A program made the position numbers and the translations under genes. DNA of 64,000 nucleotides from Arachis hypogaea (Eukaryota; Streptophyta; Magnoliopsida; Fabales; Fabaceae): contig NC_092043.1 of the NCBI RefSeq assembly GCF_003086295.3, positions 44,296,884 through 44,360,883 on the forward strand. The letters are read 5' to 3'. Of this stretch, positions 27,847 through 39,945 are shown piece by piece. A model generated the notes under the pieces. That model was given only the letters and a program-made list of their open reading frames with translations, searched no databases and was not told the origin of the DNA. Within the stretch, counting starts at the first letter, position 1; each line of letters starts with the position of its first letter.

Positions 27847-28508
27847 AACCCAGACTCATTTTTATGAATGGAATGATCTTCATCTAGGATCAAGCCAAAA
27901 GGTGTTATAAGAAAATTAAGGTGGGTTTGTGGCCAAAAGAAAATTACATACCTGCATAAATTGTGATGCTTTGTACTATATTCATGTAAAAATTCAATGG
28001 AAAGAAAATATATACAAGAATGGCATTGTATTTTTCATCATGTTTCGTAAGTGGCAAACATTATATGGCAGTTGTAGTTTGGTTAAAAGTACTAGCGTGT
28101 AAATATTGCAGTTAGTACCAATAATCATATGGTCTTATATAACTGAATTGCAGTATTTTGCTATTTAAGTGTTAGAGAGTGATTGTTGAGTCATGTTCAA
28201 AGAAAATTGGACACTTGCAGCTAGTGAATTGACGCAACTGTGTACACAACCTGTAGCTATCAATGTTATCATATAATAAAATGAGACATGTCTAAGTTCA
28301 TGATATAAATAACTAAATATAATATTTTTTTATTTCGCACGATATTTTTAACCCAGTAAACTAATTCATGGCGAATTAGAGTTTTTTAAAAATTTATCAT
28401 TGGTCAATAAATTACTACGAATATAAGGATGCAGTCGAATCCTCGACACTTGTTTAACTAGTAGAGCGGGTTAATTATTTGATCAATTCAAATTGGTTAA
28501 TCTATTTA
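27847..28508. other. 3' untranslated and intergenic DNA after BUPS
   Basis: The transcript probably ends near 28000-28060. The rest is AT-rich and without recognisable features. Confidence 0.45.
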
Positions 28509-28517
28509 TTTATAATA

Positions 28518-28685
28518 GGAAAAGTCTACGAGACAGCAACTTTATTAAATTTTAACCAGCATGTAACCAATAAAAAAAATGAATAATCTCACACCATTAA
28601 ATAAAATCCCATACCATTAAAAATATCATTAATGATTACTTGATGGCTATAAATCACAAAAGTTGTTGGCCCGCTAACACACCTC
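28518..28685. mobile_element. MITE (168 bp), 9-bp TSD, second copy of the 14883 family
   Basis: It starts GGAAAAGTCTACGAGAC and ends GCTAACACACCTC, flanked by perfect TTTATAATA duplications (28509-28517 and 28686-28694). Interior words ACCAGCATGTAACC and TTGATGGCTA match the copy in CIF intron 2. Confidence 0.85.
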
Positions 28686-28694
28686 TTTATAATA

Positions 28695-29850
28695 TATAAA
28701 GCTGATACTAACCTTCTCAGTTGTCAACGAATTTAAACCATCTTTTCTTTGCTAATAATGTTATCTCAACAATTTTAATAATTTGACAAAAAATAATAAT
28801 AAATCAATCATCTTTTAATAAAATATTTTTAAAAAATTAAAAATAAAAACTCTTATCTATTATTATTACTAATTAAGTCTACTAAAAATACATTATAAAT
28901 TCTATTGAGATCATAATTTTCTAAAATTTGATAGACTTAATCATCAAAATAATATAACTTAATTCAACTATTTGATTGACAAAAGCATAAAGAGTTATTA
29001 AAGTGTGTACCTAAAACTAAACAATGTAAACAGAATATTTAGCGTTGAAGTTTCATTCAAACATTAGTCTTTCTTCATAACTAGATTTAGACTCGCATAA
29101 TTTGCAAAAAAACCTAATGCTATGAAATTTTTGTACAAAATTTTTTAACTAAAATGATAATAGAAAAATTTTAGGTTTTATAGTTAGTTATATATAAAAC
29201 AATATACATATAACTCTTAAAACAAAGAATTGTACCATAATAAAATTTATAGTATAATATAATGATAATAATATAATAAAAACTAATTCAGTCAATATAT
29301 ACCTTTATATTTTTAAATATTTGCTTAAATAAAATTTTTGACACTTAAAACAAAGAATTGTATGAAAATAAATTTTAAACTATAATAAAATTTAAATTTG
29401 TCAATCTATAGTGTATATATATTGAAGTATTTTTTTTAAGTAGAATTTCTTAATAAAAGGCATAACAAAAAGAGTCAATTTTTCCTTATTCGAGATAAAT
29501 CCAAGTATTTTTGTAACATTTTTTTTTAAGATTGTTGAACATCAATTGACTTCACAATTTATAATTTCATCCTTAAAATTCAAATATATATATAAACTAT
29601 ATATCAATAGAATAATATTTTAATAAATTAAATTAATAACAAATAAATAATAGAACAATTTTTTTCTACAAAATAATCTAATAACGATATTAAATTCATT
29701 ATTAATTAGAAGATAATGCTAGTAAAAGCTATTCGATAAAGTGAGATAATAGGAAAAACATTTAAAAATCTATAAAAATTTACAATTTGGCCAAAAAATT
29801 GAAGTGGCAATATTGAGATGTTAATTTGGATATCAATTTCAAATAATCAT
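28695..29850. other. AT-rich intergenic DNA with a two-unit tandem repeat
   Basis: No gene is seen. CTTAAAACAAAGAATTGTA occurs near 29215 and 29345, with similar following text, giving an imperfect direct repeat of about 130 bases. Confidence 0.45.
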
Positions 29851-30400
29851 ATCCATCTTTAATGGACCTAGCGCAAGCTGTCCAGATCTAAGGATATCAG
29901 TCCAAAAGCTACACGGGTTAACCTACCCAACCTACTAGAGGCATAGGTATCATAATCTCTGTCTGATCCGAACTTTACATAAAAAAGAACTCAAGTGCAG
30001 CCGAGGCCTTGGTTCAACGGCAGCATCATCTGCCTCGCTGGGAGCTGACCAAAAAAAAAAAAAAAAGAACTCAAGTGCATTAGCGTGTATCTCTACAAAT
30101 TAATCCACTATTTTAAATAAGGAATCTCAACAATTTCTAAATAAAAGGAACAGTAACTACCTATCATTATGTATTTTCCTTCTGTATAAATACCTCATAA
30201 AACATAGATACCTGTTTAAATCGTTGCTAACTTAAGGATAGCCCTTCAGAGCTAACGTGAAATTATGTTAGATACCTTTACCATCATCTCGAACCTCACA
30301 GCCCAATTGCTTACAGTCCGCTTCAGGTACACACTCTCCTGAGTTGTTTTGAAGAGGACTCTGATCACTTGAAGTGACAGGTACATACAAAAGGAACTTG
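29851..30400. mobile_element. Probable LTR fragment
   Basis: LTR-like text with a TATA box (TGTATAAATACC near 30183) followed by a leader (TTCAGAGCTAACG, CTTACAGTCCGC). No coding part is attached and ends cannot be fixed. It is split by a short retroposon at 30000. Confidence 0.3.
30000..30066 (+). mobile_element. Short poly(A)-tailed retroposon (SINE-like)
   Basis: A 51-base body (GCCGAGGCCTTGGTTCAACG...GCTGGGAGCTGACC) ends in 16 A residues. AAAAAAGAACTCAAGTGCA stands on both sides (29981-29999 and 30061-30079), a target duplication that shares its A run with the tail. GGTTCAACGGC resembles a pol III B box. Such hallmarks indicate target-primed reverse transcription. The body is short even for a SINE and may be 5'-truncated. 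Confidence 0.7.
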
Positions 30401-31018
30401 ACTTTCTTTAAAGACTCTTGAGAATTAAAAGGCTACAACTTTATTAATTTAATCGTTAAGAGAATATTGTATCTAAATTCATTTAGCAAAATTCATTTAA
30501 TTGAGACACAATTGCTATATTAATTTATGCAATGAGTATAAAATATTTTATACATTTTGCAATCATATTCATTCACATGATCGATATAAATTGTTAATTT
30601 TGTTGATATATTATTATGCAATTGAATATAGGTGTAAAATTACTTTACACTGAGTGAATCAAAATTAAATTCATGTTATATTCCCCAAAAGTGAACAAAG
30701 GATGTACAGATAACTGAATAGGGATTGCAGTTTGCAAAACTCTGTTCACTAATCTCAAATGTAAGCAAGTCAATCTGTAAGGTCAGTGATCCTCTGGTGT
30801 CAGACGTCAGCAAGAATAATACATAGTTGCTGCTAGAATTTGTCAAAAATACAGAGGTAAAAAAAAAAAGCATAAGATATTGTATCTATCCAAATCAGAA
30901 GCCTAAGAGCAGCAGAAAAACCCTAAAAACACCTATGGCCAAAAGAATTGCCAAACCTCCCTATCAAAATACAAAATTAGCATGTAAGATTTCTTCTCCA
31001 TAAATTAAATCACATGGA
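30401..31018. other. Intergenic DNA and SAE2 3' untranslated region
   Basis: The part nearest 31018 is presumably SAE2 3' UTR (minus strand). No other feature is seen. Confidence 0.4.
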
Positions 31019-34000
31019 CTACGACAACTTTCTCTTTTTGAATCCTTCCATGTTACCCTCGAGCATGACAAGATCATCTTCGTCATCAATTACTTGCAGT
31101 TCATCCTGGTGGTTCCTTGTCTCATTACCCGGAGCATTTGGAACGTCGGTGAGTTTTCTCTTCTTGGTAGGACTAACTATGCTTATCTCATCTGATTCTG
31201 CAGCTGGTACAGATGCGCCTGAGGTGCTTGCGCCGTTGTTAGCAGCAGGCTTGTCTTTGTTTTCCGGAGCTGACACATGTTGAGTCCATCCTGAGAGAAC
31301 CATCGAATCAGGTTCTTTCTCTTCATCAAATTCCTCTCTAAACATGAAAAGGCCAACACAAAAAAGTTAATAATTTTAGAACCAAAAGCAAAAGAAAAAT
31401 GACAAAAGGGCAATTAAGCTGTGTCCAACAAAGTAATAGTGTCGGCTCATGTATCCAACGAGAAATACTGTGTTTGGTAATTGAAGACGAGAAAGAAGGA
31501 CGAATGGAGAAAAGGACTATAAGCATTAGATATACAATAATTCCAACTCAACACAGATACAGGGTTTAGCAAAAACCTGTGCTTGATGTTAACATTGCAA
31601 ACAAATTCCTGTTGCATATCCTCTACTGTAAGCATCGTTCCGCCAGTTACTGGAGACGGAAGCTCAGCTAAAACCTGAGAAGAGAAGAAAACAAGCTAAA
31701 TAAGATATCTCTCATGTTGATTTCAAACCAAAGACAAGAAGGGTGCATACCTTTTCAAGGTTGGCAGAGTAGATTGCAACCATGTCGTCCTCAACATCAC
31801 CAGCTTCATAAAGAAGATTTGAGGAGTTCATAATAAGAGGAAGGTTCATCCCAAGCTTTGCCTTGACTATCTTTTCAACAAAGTCCTTCAACTTTGCGCG
31901 CTTTGTGTTTATTTCAAGCGATAAAGGTGTCTGTTTGCCACATACATGGTTGTGCGTAAGTATCTCTGTAAGAATGACTGACACTAGTCAAGAGGTGAGA
32001 CATGAGAAGATTAGTCATACCTCAGAACAAACATAACAAGACTTGTTTGGTTCAAACGGCTCCACAGGCATCAACAGCATTTTCCTTGATGGATGTTCCA
32101 GACAATATGTCATTCTACAAGATGTCCAAAATAAGATTAACAAAAACATCAAAAAATTTATCGAATGCAATGCTAACTAGTAAGTTTCAATGAAGGTACA
32201 ATAATGATGAACTCATTATTGAAAGTAAATAAGAACACATAATATAAGATACCCTCCTAACAGAAACTACAGATAAAATGTAAAAAGCATGAGATACAAA
32301 GAACTCAGGTAAAAATGAAAGAGCACTGCAGTTCCACTGTACATGTGTCAAAAGGGACTGCCATAAAGAGGGCTGTGTAAACAATTTGTCCGAAAGCTTG
32401 TGCAGAGCAAGCTTTTCCTATGCATTCTGCTCCAGCAAAAGAGGCATCATATAAAGCATTAAAGCATTACTATGCCACTCTAAGGATTAAGTACATCTCA
32501 GTAAAAATCTTATTCAGTCTAACAATGGAAACTGCACATTTTACTCCATTAAAACAAAATATAACTCGGTCTAAAAGCCAGCATGACTTTTTTTTTATTA
32601 TTTCTAAAAAGGCAACACAATTTTTTTATAATGTATAAATTTTGTTTTCATTTCACCAAAAGCTGTAAATAGGTTCTAGGTAGCATTTTCCTAATCATTG
32701 ATTAAAACTGCTTAACCTTAATGTACAGCAAAAATAAGATCTTCATTCTTTTCATACAGCAAATACCAAAGGAAGGTACAACCAACCCAAAATAATATGA
32801 TGAAGGAACAGGAATCGCATTATACCTGTAACTTTTAATGTCGTTCTGCAGCACTTTGATTGTCTCAATGACAATCAACCCAGCAATAACAGCATTTGTT
32901 GTCGCAACAGCATGCACAATATTACCAGCAATACCTTTGGCTTCGAAAAGGCTGTACGGAGGAATGCCAAATGAAGCAGCCCGTATGTTTGCAGCTGCAG
33001 TAACAAACTCTACAGCTAACTGATCATCTTTATCAAAAGTCAGATTGCCAACATCCTGATTTAAAATAAATAATAAGAATGAATAAACATTACCAGCCCA
33101 GGCTAAAACATTCATATGGAGATGCATAGAGGATTATATCTTAACTAAATTAAGAAAAGCATCAAATCAAACCTTCCCCCTATGTGTGAAAAATAGTCTC
33201 AGCGCTTCGAGAAATATCCTAGAATTTTCCTTAAGACTCCATATATCCTGAGGGTTCTTCATGCCCAAAGATGCCATGGCAGAAACTGAAAATTCATCAT
33301 CAAATGCACATTTTTTGTCTACATTCCCATTTGGTTGGGCCAGTTCATCAGACAAGATATCTTTGCTGTATATAGGTTTTGGTCTATTACGATTTTTCCA
33401 TGTCTCTTCATTCGACAAAGCTAACTCAATGTTATACCCAAATACATGATCAAATATTTTCCTTCCATATTGTTCAATATCTTCATCATTTCTCCGTACA
33501 AAGACATCTTCTACATTTTCTGAGGAGCTGGCAGCATCACTTGAACGTACATTTAAATCATTGTCCTGATTCTTGTCACCAAATAACTTTGCAAAAAGTA
33601 GGTCCTTTGCCCACACAATACAGTGAACAAACTGCCAGGAAGAATATTAAAAAAATAAAATAGATGAAAACATAACCAAAGGTATAAGACTTGCATCAGT
33701 ATCATCTCATAACTCTTAAGATATAACCAGTAACAGGCTCCAGATATCATGGCAAACAGTACCTACTTAATAATAATCTCAAGATTATTAAAATTATGGT
33801 AAACTTCCCATAGATGACCTTAGGACCTCTAGCTTCATTTTTCAAAATCTTATGTTTCCTGGATACAAACTGTTACTAACCTAGGCAAAAGAAAATGATA
33901 ACAAAAGAAGTACATAAAATCAACATATATAAAGCAACAATATTATCAATATCAAACCACAACACATAAAGAACCTTAATTCACATGTTTGAAGGCCTGT

Positions 34001-36552
34001 TCTACAATACGACTCACCATGAAAAGCATCCTAAAACCTAATCCTTTAAATGTTAATTCCTCCAAAGTGGACAAATGCAATTAAACAAACCCATACCTTT
34101 GATGGGGTACTTGTGATTGTGCAAACAGGATATGTCTTGGGAGCTGGTTTAGGCTGACACTCATAACATTCTGTTTTTCCCTTGACATGTACAGTGACCT
34201 GTTTTAAAATCAAAACTATATCACAAATATAATGGAAAATCTGCAACTTAGTATATTATAAAAGATTAATCAAGAAGATTTATATTTAAGTTGTCATCAT
34301 GTGAAATCAGTAAATATCCTGATATAAGTAACAAACAAATTTCACAGTTCACATGCATTTATACAAGTAGATCAGAAGAAAGCAGAGCACCTAATGAAAT
34401 AAGACTCTGCTGCTGTTGTTGTTTCAGAAGATAGCAGATGTTATTGAAAGGATAAAACAAAACAAAAAGAACAGCCAACCAATACAAGATCTCAAACCTC
34501 AAATGTCATAACAAAACAAATTAAAACCAAATAGCATAACAACTATGAATTAACATAATATAAATTACAGTTTATTTTCAGATGACTATAAAAGTATCAG
34601 GATGAAGAAGGGGTATTTGCTGACATATAAACGATGATCACAAGAATCAAGCATTTGGAAGATAAACAAGTTGGAAGTTTAAAATGCCACAGAAAATATA
34701 TTTTGCTTCTCCAAAAAAAAATGGCATTAGAGACAAACAAATCAGTTATCAGTAGTAGAAAATAACTGAATTTTACAGCTAGAATAATAATTATAACCAG
34801 GTCAATAATAAATTAACGAAGACACTCCTAAGCATAAAAAAAACTAGCCATCAAATTGGAAAAATTGCCATGCATAATATAATTTTATACAGCTGAAACA
34901 CAACCTCTTATTACCTGTCCAAGGAACCCAGTAGTTCCACTTTCAACGAGAGGAACATCAGCAGCCAAGCACAAGCGATTCACATGTCGGCGTGCATCAA
35001 GATTGTCGAGTCCATTTAGAACAACATTAAATTGCTTAAAGAAATCAACATTGAATTCAGGATCTTTGACATTTGCATGGTACGGTTTAATGTTTATGTG
35101 GGGCCTAAATTTTAACACAGCATCCCTAGCAACCTGGTCGAGAACTTAATCAGATGAATAAATGACAGAAACCAATACCAGTAAACATTAATAGCCATAA
35201 TGCATTGTCTCACTTTTGCCTTGGATTGCCCAACGTGGGATTGTCGAAATAAAAATTGTCTGTTAAGGTTACTGACTTCTATGGTGTCCATATCTATCTG
35301 CACATTTGGAAGTGAAATGTATTTAGGTATGTCTGTAGCTTAAATCTGTACATCTTCCAGTCCCCAACACAAACAACCAAACTGATCACTGCCAACATGA
35401 TACTAAAATGAATGCCAAAACTAACTTTGGCTACTCTTAGTGAGACATCAATCCACACAGATAAGAGCCTAAACTATAATAGAAATATAAATATAAATAT
35501 AAACATGACATGCCATACTAAGCAACTCCCTCATTACGAGAATTCAACAAATCTGTTATTTCCATCTTCCTCATTACAAACTATCAGTAATAAAAATTTG
35601 CACCACTAGTACTATCAGCATCTATGCCACCAAAAAATAATATTGAAATATGAATTTCAAAGATCTTATTCTTATACATGAATCAACTAAAACCCAGCAA
35701 GATACACCCCCACTCCATCAATCAGCACCCTGCTATAATTGTCACAGCACTTGATTACTACAAGAACAACAGAAAATTGACAGAGTAAGCACCAAAAAGC
35801 TTCCCTCCAGCACAAGCCAACTATCTACCTTATTTCAACCTTCCACCACAGTTAATACTAAAGAAGGAAAATCGCTCACATCTAAGAAAATCATAGCAAG
35901 CAACACTTAAATCTTACCCAGTGACTCAAACCTCCAAGATCAAAAAAGGAAAGAAGAATCAAAGATGCTACAACTCCATAAAAATTTATTTTAAATAATA
36001 AAAAATATATTTCAGTAACAAATCAAATACCCTAATTAGAAGCTCAAAAAGTTCAAACCTTTAACAATTAAAAACCACCAACCACTCCACTTCTCATTCT
36101 CAAAAACACTTCCCTAATAACAACAGAAAAACCAAGGCCCGAGATTTTTCAAACACCCACCTCATCGAACACATAAAAATCAAAACTTTACCAACAACTA
36201 TAAAAAAAAGGGAAAGCGAAACCCCAACTGCACAAAAACCCTAGTTAGATAAAGTATAAAAAGCTTAATTCCCGAAATTCATAAAACTAAAAACCCTTTC
36301 TGAAAAATTTTAAGAATCTTTTGAGACCCCTAAAAGAAGGAACTCACTATGTGAATGTCACGAAAACCAGAGAGAGCAAGGGTCTTCAGAAGCTCACAGC
36401 CAATTCCACCGGCACCAACCATGAGCACTTTTGCTCCCTGAAAACACATAAAAACGACACAGGGTTGTCCTTAAAACGACACTAGCGAGAAATTAAGAAA
36501 GAGAAGAAGAGAAGAGAAGAGAGGAAGTTACCTTAATAGCCTCAGAAGCCAT
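31019..36552 (-). CDS. SAE2: SUMO-activating enzyme catalytic subunit SAE2 (UBA2)
   Basis: Eleven exons in transcript order: 36552-36532, 36437-36348, 35297-35214, 35133-34915, 34198-34097, 33631-33173, 33055-32826, 32114-32021, 31930-31751, 31674-31577, 31337-31019 (TAG). All introns are GT-AG and all phases agree, giving 631 residues, close to the Arabidopsis length. SAE2 pairs with SAE1 in the nucleus, adenylates SUMO and loads it on a cysteine before passing it to SCE1. Seen: nucleotide motif GAGGIGCE at 15-22, [17 protein letters not shown], the catalytic Cys164 in [12 protein letters not shown], zinc cysteines 149/152 (CYEC) and 428/431 (CYVC), an [13 protein letters not shown] ubiquitin-fold region, and an acidic, lysine-rich tail with KKRKL and KKRKLS at the end, likely nuclear signals. 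No defect is visible. Confidence 0.96.
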
Positions 36553-36750
36553 TGGAAGAGAAGAAGAAGAATAAGAAGCAGCAAGAGGAAGTCGAATAGT
36601 GTGCGTGTTTTGTTGAGGGTACACGCAGAATCGTTGAAACTTGAAAATCAAAAGAGAAAAAGAAAGGGAAAATACAAGAGAGCGCAGTGTTTATTTAACT
36701 TAAAATTAATTAATATAAACAAATAAGGTGGGTATGGAGAATCGAACCGG
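36553..36750. promoter_or_regulatory. SAE2 5' untranslated region and promoter
   Basis: GA-rich, with AAGAGAAGAAG-type repeats near 36500-36570 on the plus strand. The promoter has at most about 200 unique bases before the repeat array begins at 36751, so array DNA probably makes up the upstream regulatory sequence. Confidence 0.4.
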
Positions 36751-37299
36751 GGACGTTGAGCAGCACAATCTAAAGAGCAAAGAGTCTGAAAAATCGAAAA
36801 ATTACTCTTAACAAAAAAAATTAAATAAAACATTTAAAAAATAAAACTTATTTTAAATTGTTTAAATTATACTAAAAACAAGAAAAAATATACCGTTATA
36901 AATATTTTTTTGCGGTGATCAAACTAAATTATTATTTATATTGATTTGATTTTGGTGATATTCAACTCGGTGATCCTAATTGATGATAAACGTGGGGTGG
37001 TAGACCAAAATTTCTCGCAAAAAACAAAAAACTGACGTTAGCATCATGCAAGCAGCGATAAATTGTGACAGAGACACGCGTCGTAAGGGTTAGAGAAGAG
37101 CACTTAGCGTTAGCATCATGCAGACTTCGTTAGGCGTCAGTGGTATCACGCAAATTTCGCCACGTGTCATTAGGCTAGCTGGGATTTGCTTCTCCTACAA
37201 CCAAACTTTCTGTGAACTACAAGAAGTGTTTCAAATGTGGACTACGCACACTGGTTATAGCTATTCTCCACCGCCAAACCGTGTATATATTTATCCTTC
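36751..37299. repeat. Array head, unit A
   Basis: Starts GACGTTGAGCAGCACAATC and contains TTTTTTTGCGGTGATCAAAC, TTTTGGTGATATTCAACTCG, GTTAGCATCATGC and CTACAACCAAACTTTC. The same order of words recurs at 38200, 41735 and 47690. No coding frame is conserved among the copies. Confidence 0.85.
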
Positions 37300-38195
37300 T
37301 CACAATTATGATTTGTTAATTAAAGGAGAGAAAATAAATTTAATAATAGTTTACGGTGAAAATTGTCCACATATGTTGATATTGCGTTATCAAAAGTATG
37401 GAATGTATACATGTCATTTGTTTATATGTGAGTATCAGAGCCGTATGGGAATTGTGTCTATATAATCAATAGCGGACCACGACTGAAGGGTAGTTGTCAA
37501 CAATCGGAGAAGATAAATGTATTTAAAGTTGGTCATTAAGATTTGTTAATTATAGGATAGAAATAAATTTAATAATAGTTTGCATTGAAAACCACCAAAT
37601 CTGTTTATGTTGCGTGGTCGATAGTGTGGAATGTATGTGTCCTTTGTTTGCGTGTGGGTATCAGAGTCGCATAAGAGTTGTGTCAGTTTGATCAGTAGTA
37701 GGGTCATGAATGAAGAATAGTTGTCAATAATCGAAGAAGATAAATGGATTTAAAGTTGGTCATTATGATTTGTTAATTAAAGGGGTGGAAATAAATTTAA
37801 TAATAATTTGCGTTAAAAATCACTAAATCTATTCATGTTGTGTTGTCGGTAGTATGGAATGTATATATGTATCCTTTGTTTGTGTGTGGGTATCAGAGCC
37901 ATACGGGAGCTATGTTAGTATGATCAGTAGTAAAGTCATGAATGAAGAGTAGCTGTTAGTAACCGAAGAAGATAAATAGATTTTAAGTTGGTCATTATGA
38001 TTTATTAATTAGAGGGGTGAAAATAAATTTAATAATAGTTTACAATGAAAATCACCTGCACCAGTTGATGTTGCGTTGTCAGGAGAATGAAACATATGTA
38101 TCTTTTGTTTACATGTGAGTATCAGAACTGTATAAGAGCCGTATCAGTATGATCAGTAGTGGACCGTGTATGAAGAGTAGTTGTTGACAAAAGAA
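37300..38195. repeat. Approx. 230-bp tandem repeat array 1 (4 units)
   Basis: The word GATTTGTTAAT (or close variants) starts units at 37310, 37540, 37767 and 37999. Each unit contains ATAAATTTAATAATAGTTT, AAAACCACC, TGTTGCGT, CCTTTGTTTGCGTGTG, GGTATCAGAGCC, GAATGAAGAGTAGTTGT and GAAGAAGATAAATGGATTTA. Stop codons occur in all frames. Confidence 0.92.
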
Positions 38196-38199
38196 AAAA

Positions 38200-38689
38200 T
38201 TGGGAAAATTACCTGTAACAAAAGAAAATTAAATAAAATATTTAAAAATTAAAACTCATTTTAAATGGTTTAAATTATACTAAACAAGATAAATAATTTT
38301 AAATGACTTTTTTTGCAATGATGAAACCAAAAATAATTTTTTATATTGGGCCGATTTTGGTGATATTCAACTTGGTGGCCTTAACTGGTGATGAGCGCGG
38401 GGTGGTGGACCAAGGTTTCTCGCAAAAAACGAAAACTGGTGTTGGCATCATGCAGGCACCGAGAAGTTGCGACAGTGACAAACTTCGTAAGGGTCAGGGA
38501 AGAGCACTTGGTGCTAGCATCACTCAGGCTTCAGCACGCGCTACTGGCATCATGCAGGTTTTGTCACGCGTCACTTGGCCAGCTGGGACTCTGAGCTACG
38601 AGAAGTGCTTCATGAAAACACGTGTGGGCCATGTACACTGGTTGTAGTTGTTTTCCATCTTGGTAAACTGTGTATATATCCCTCATTCT
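38200..38689. repeat. Array head, unit B
   Basis: Second copy of the head: ACAAAAGAAAATTAAATAAA, TTTTTTGCAATGATGAAACC, TTTTGGTGATATTCAACTTG, GGCATCATGCAGGC. The first 30-40 bases of the head are missing, so it joins array 1 directly. Confidence 0.85.
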
Positions 38690-39945
38690 CGCAATTATGA
38701 TTTGTTAATTAGAGAGAAAACAATAAATTTAATAATAGTTTACGGTAAAAAGCATCCACACCTATTGATATTGCATTTTCAGAAGTATGAAACATATGCA
38801 TGTCATTTATTTACATGTGAGTGTCAGAGCCGCATGTGAGCTGTATCTATATAATCTGTAATGGTGCCACAAATGAAGAATAGTTATCAGTAATCGAAGA
38901 AGATAAATGTATTTAAAGTTGGCCATTATGATTTATTAATTATAGGTTGGAAATAAATTTAATAATAATTTGCCTTGAAAACCACCATACTTGTTCTTGT
39001 TGCATGGTCACTCGTCAGTAGTATGGATATATGTGTCATTTGTTTGCGTGTGGGTATCAGAGCTGTATGAAAGCTGCATTAGTGTGATCAGAAGTAGGGT
39101 CATAAATGAAGAGTAGTTATCAATAACTGAAAAAGATAAATGCATTTAAAGTTGGTCATTATGATTTGGTAATTAGAGGGGTGGAAATAAATTTAATAAT
39201 AGTTTGCGTTAAAAACCACCAAATTTGTTTATGTTGCGTGGTCAGTAGTATGGAATGTATGTGTGTCCTTTGTTTGCGTATGGGTATTAGAGACACACGG
39301 GAGTTGTGTTAGTGTGATTAATAGTAGGGTCATGAATGAAGAATAGTTGTCAATAACTGGAGACGATAAATGACTTTGCAGTCAAAACCACCAGCACCAG
39401 TTGATGTTGCGTTGTCGGGAGAATAGTATATGTAAGTGTCCTTTGTTTACATATGAGTATTATAGTTGCATAGGAGCCGTATCAGTATAATCGGTAGTGG
39501 ACCTTGAATAAAGAGTAGTTGTTAACAACCAAAGAAGATAAATGGATTTAAAGTTGATCACTATGGTTTGTTAATTAGATGGCGGAAATAAATTTAATAA
39601 TAGTTTGTGATGAAAACCACCCACACCTGTTGATCTTGCGTTGTCGAGAGAACAGAATGTATGCATGTCCTTCATTTACGTGTGAATATCAGAGCCGTAT
39701 AGAAGCATTATAATTAGTAGCGAGGCCACGAATGAAGAATAGTAGTTGTCAGTAATCAAAGAAGATCAATAAATTTAATGTTGGTCATTATGATTTGTTA
39801 ATTTAGAGGGACAGAAATAAATTTAATAATAGTTCTCTTGATCTTGCATTGCCGAGAGTATAGAATGTATGCGTGTCATGTATTTACGGGTGAATATAGG
39901 AGCCACATGAGAGCTATGTCAGTATGATTAGTAGTGCTACTTGGT
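38690..39945. repeat. Approx. 230-bp tandem repeat array 2 (6 units)
   Basis: Unit starts at 38699, 38930, 39163, one shortened unit near 39365, then 39565 and 39792. The spacing is 227-233 bp except for the shortened unit. Confidence 0.92.

Noticed and set aside
25963..27893. Several minus-strand open frames over the BUPS-like gene
   Set aside because: They are shadows of the long GC-richer coding frame on the other strand and match no known family.
30000..30050. tRNA gene suggested by GGTTCAACGGC
   Set aside because: The body is only 51 bases, ends in poly(A) and has flanking direct repeats, so a retroposon explains it better.
36724..36750. tRNA-like text (CCGGTTCGATTCTCC on the minus strand)
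   Set aside because: It resembles a T-loop but has no matching stem, and no D or anticodon arm follows.
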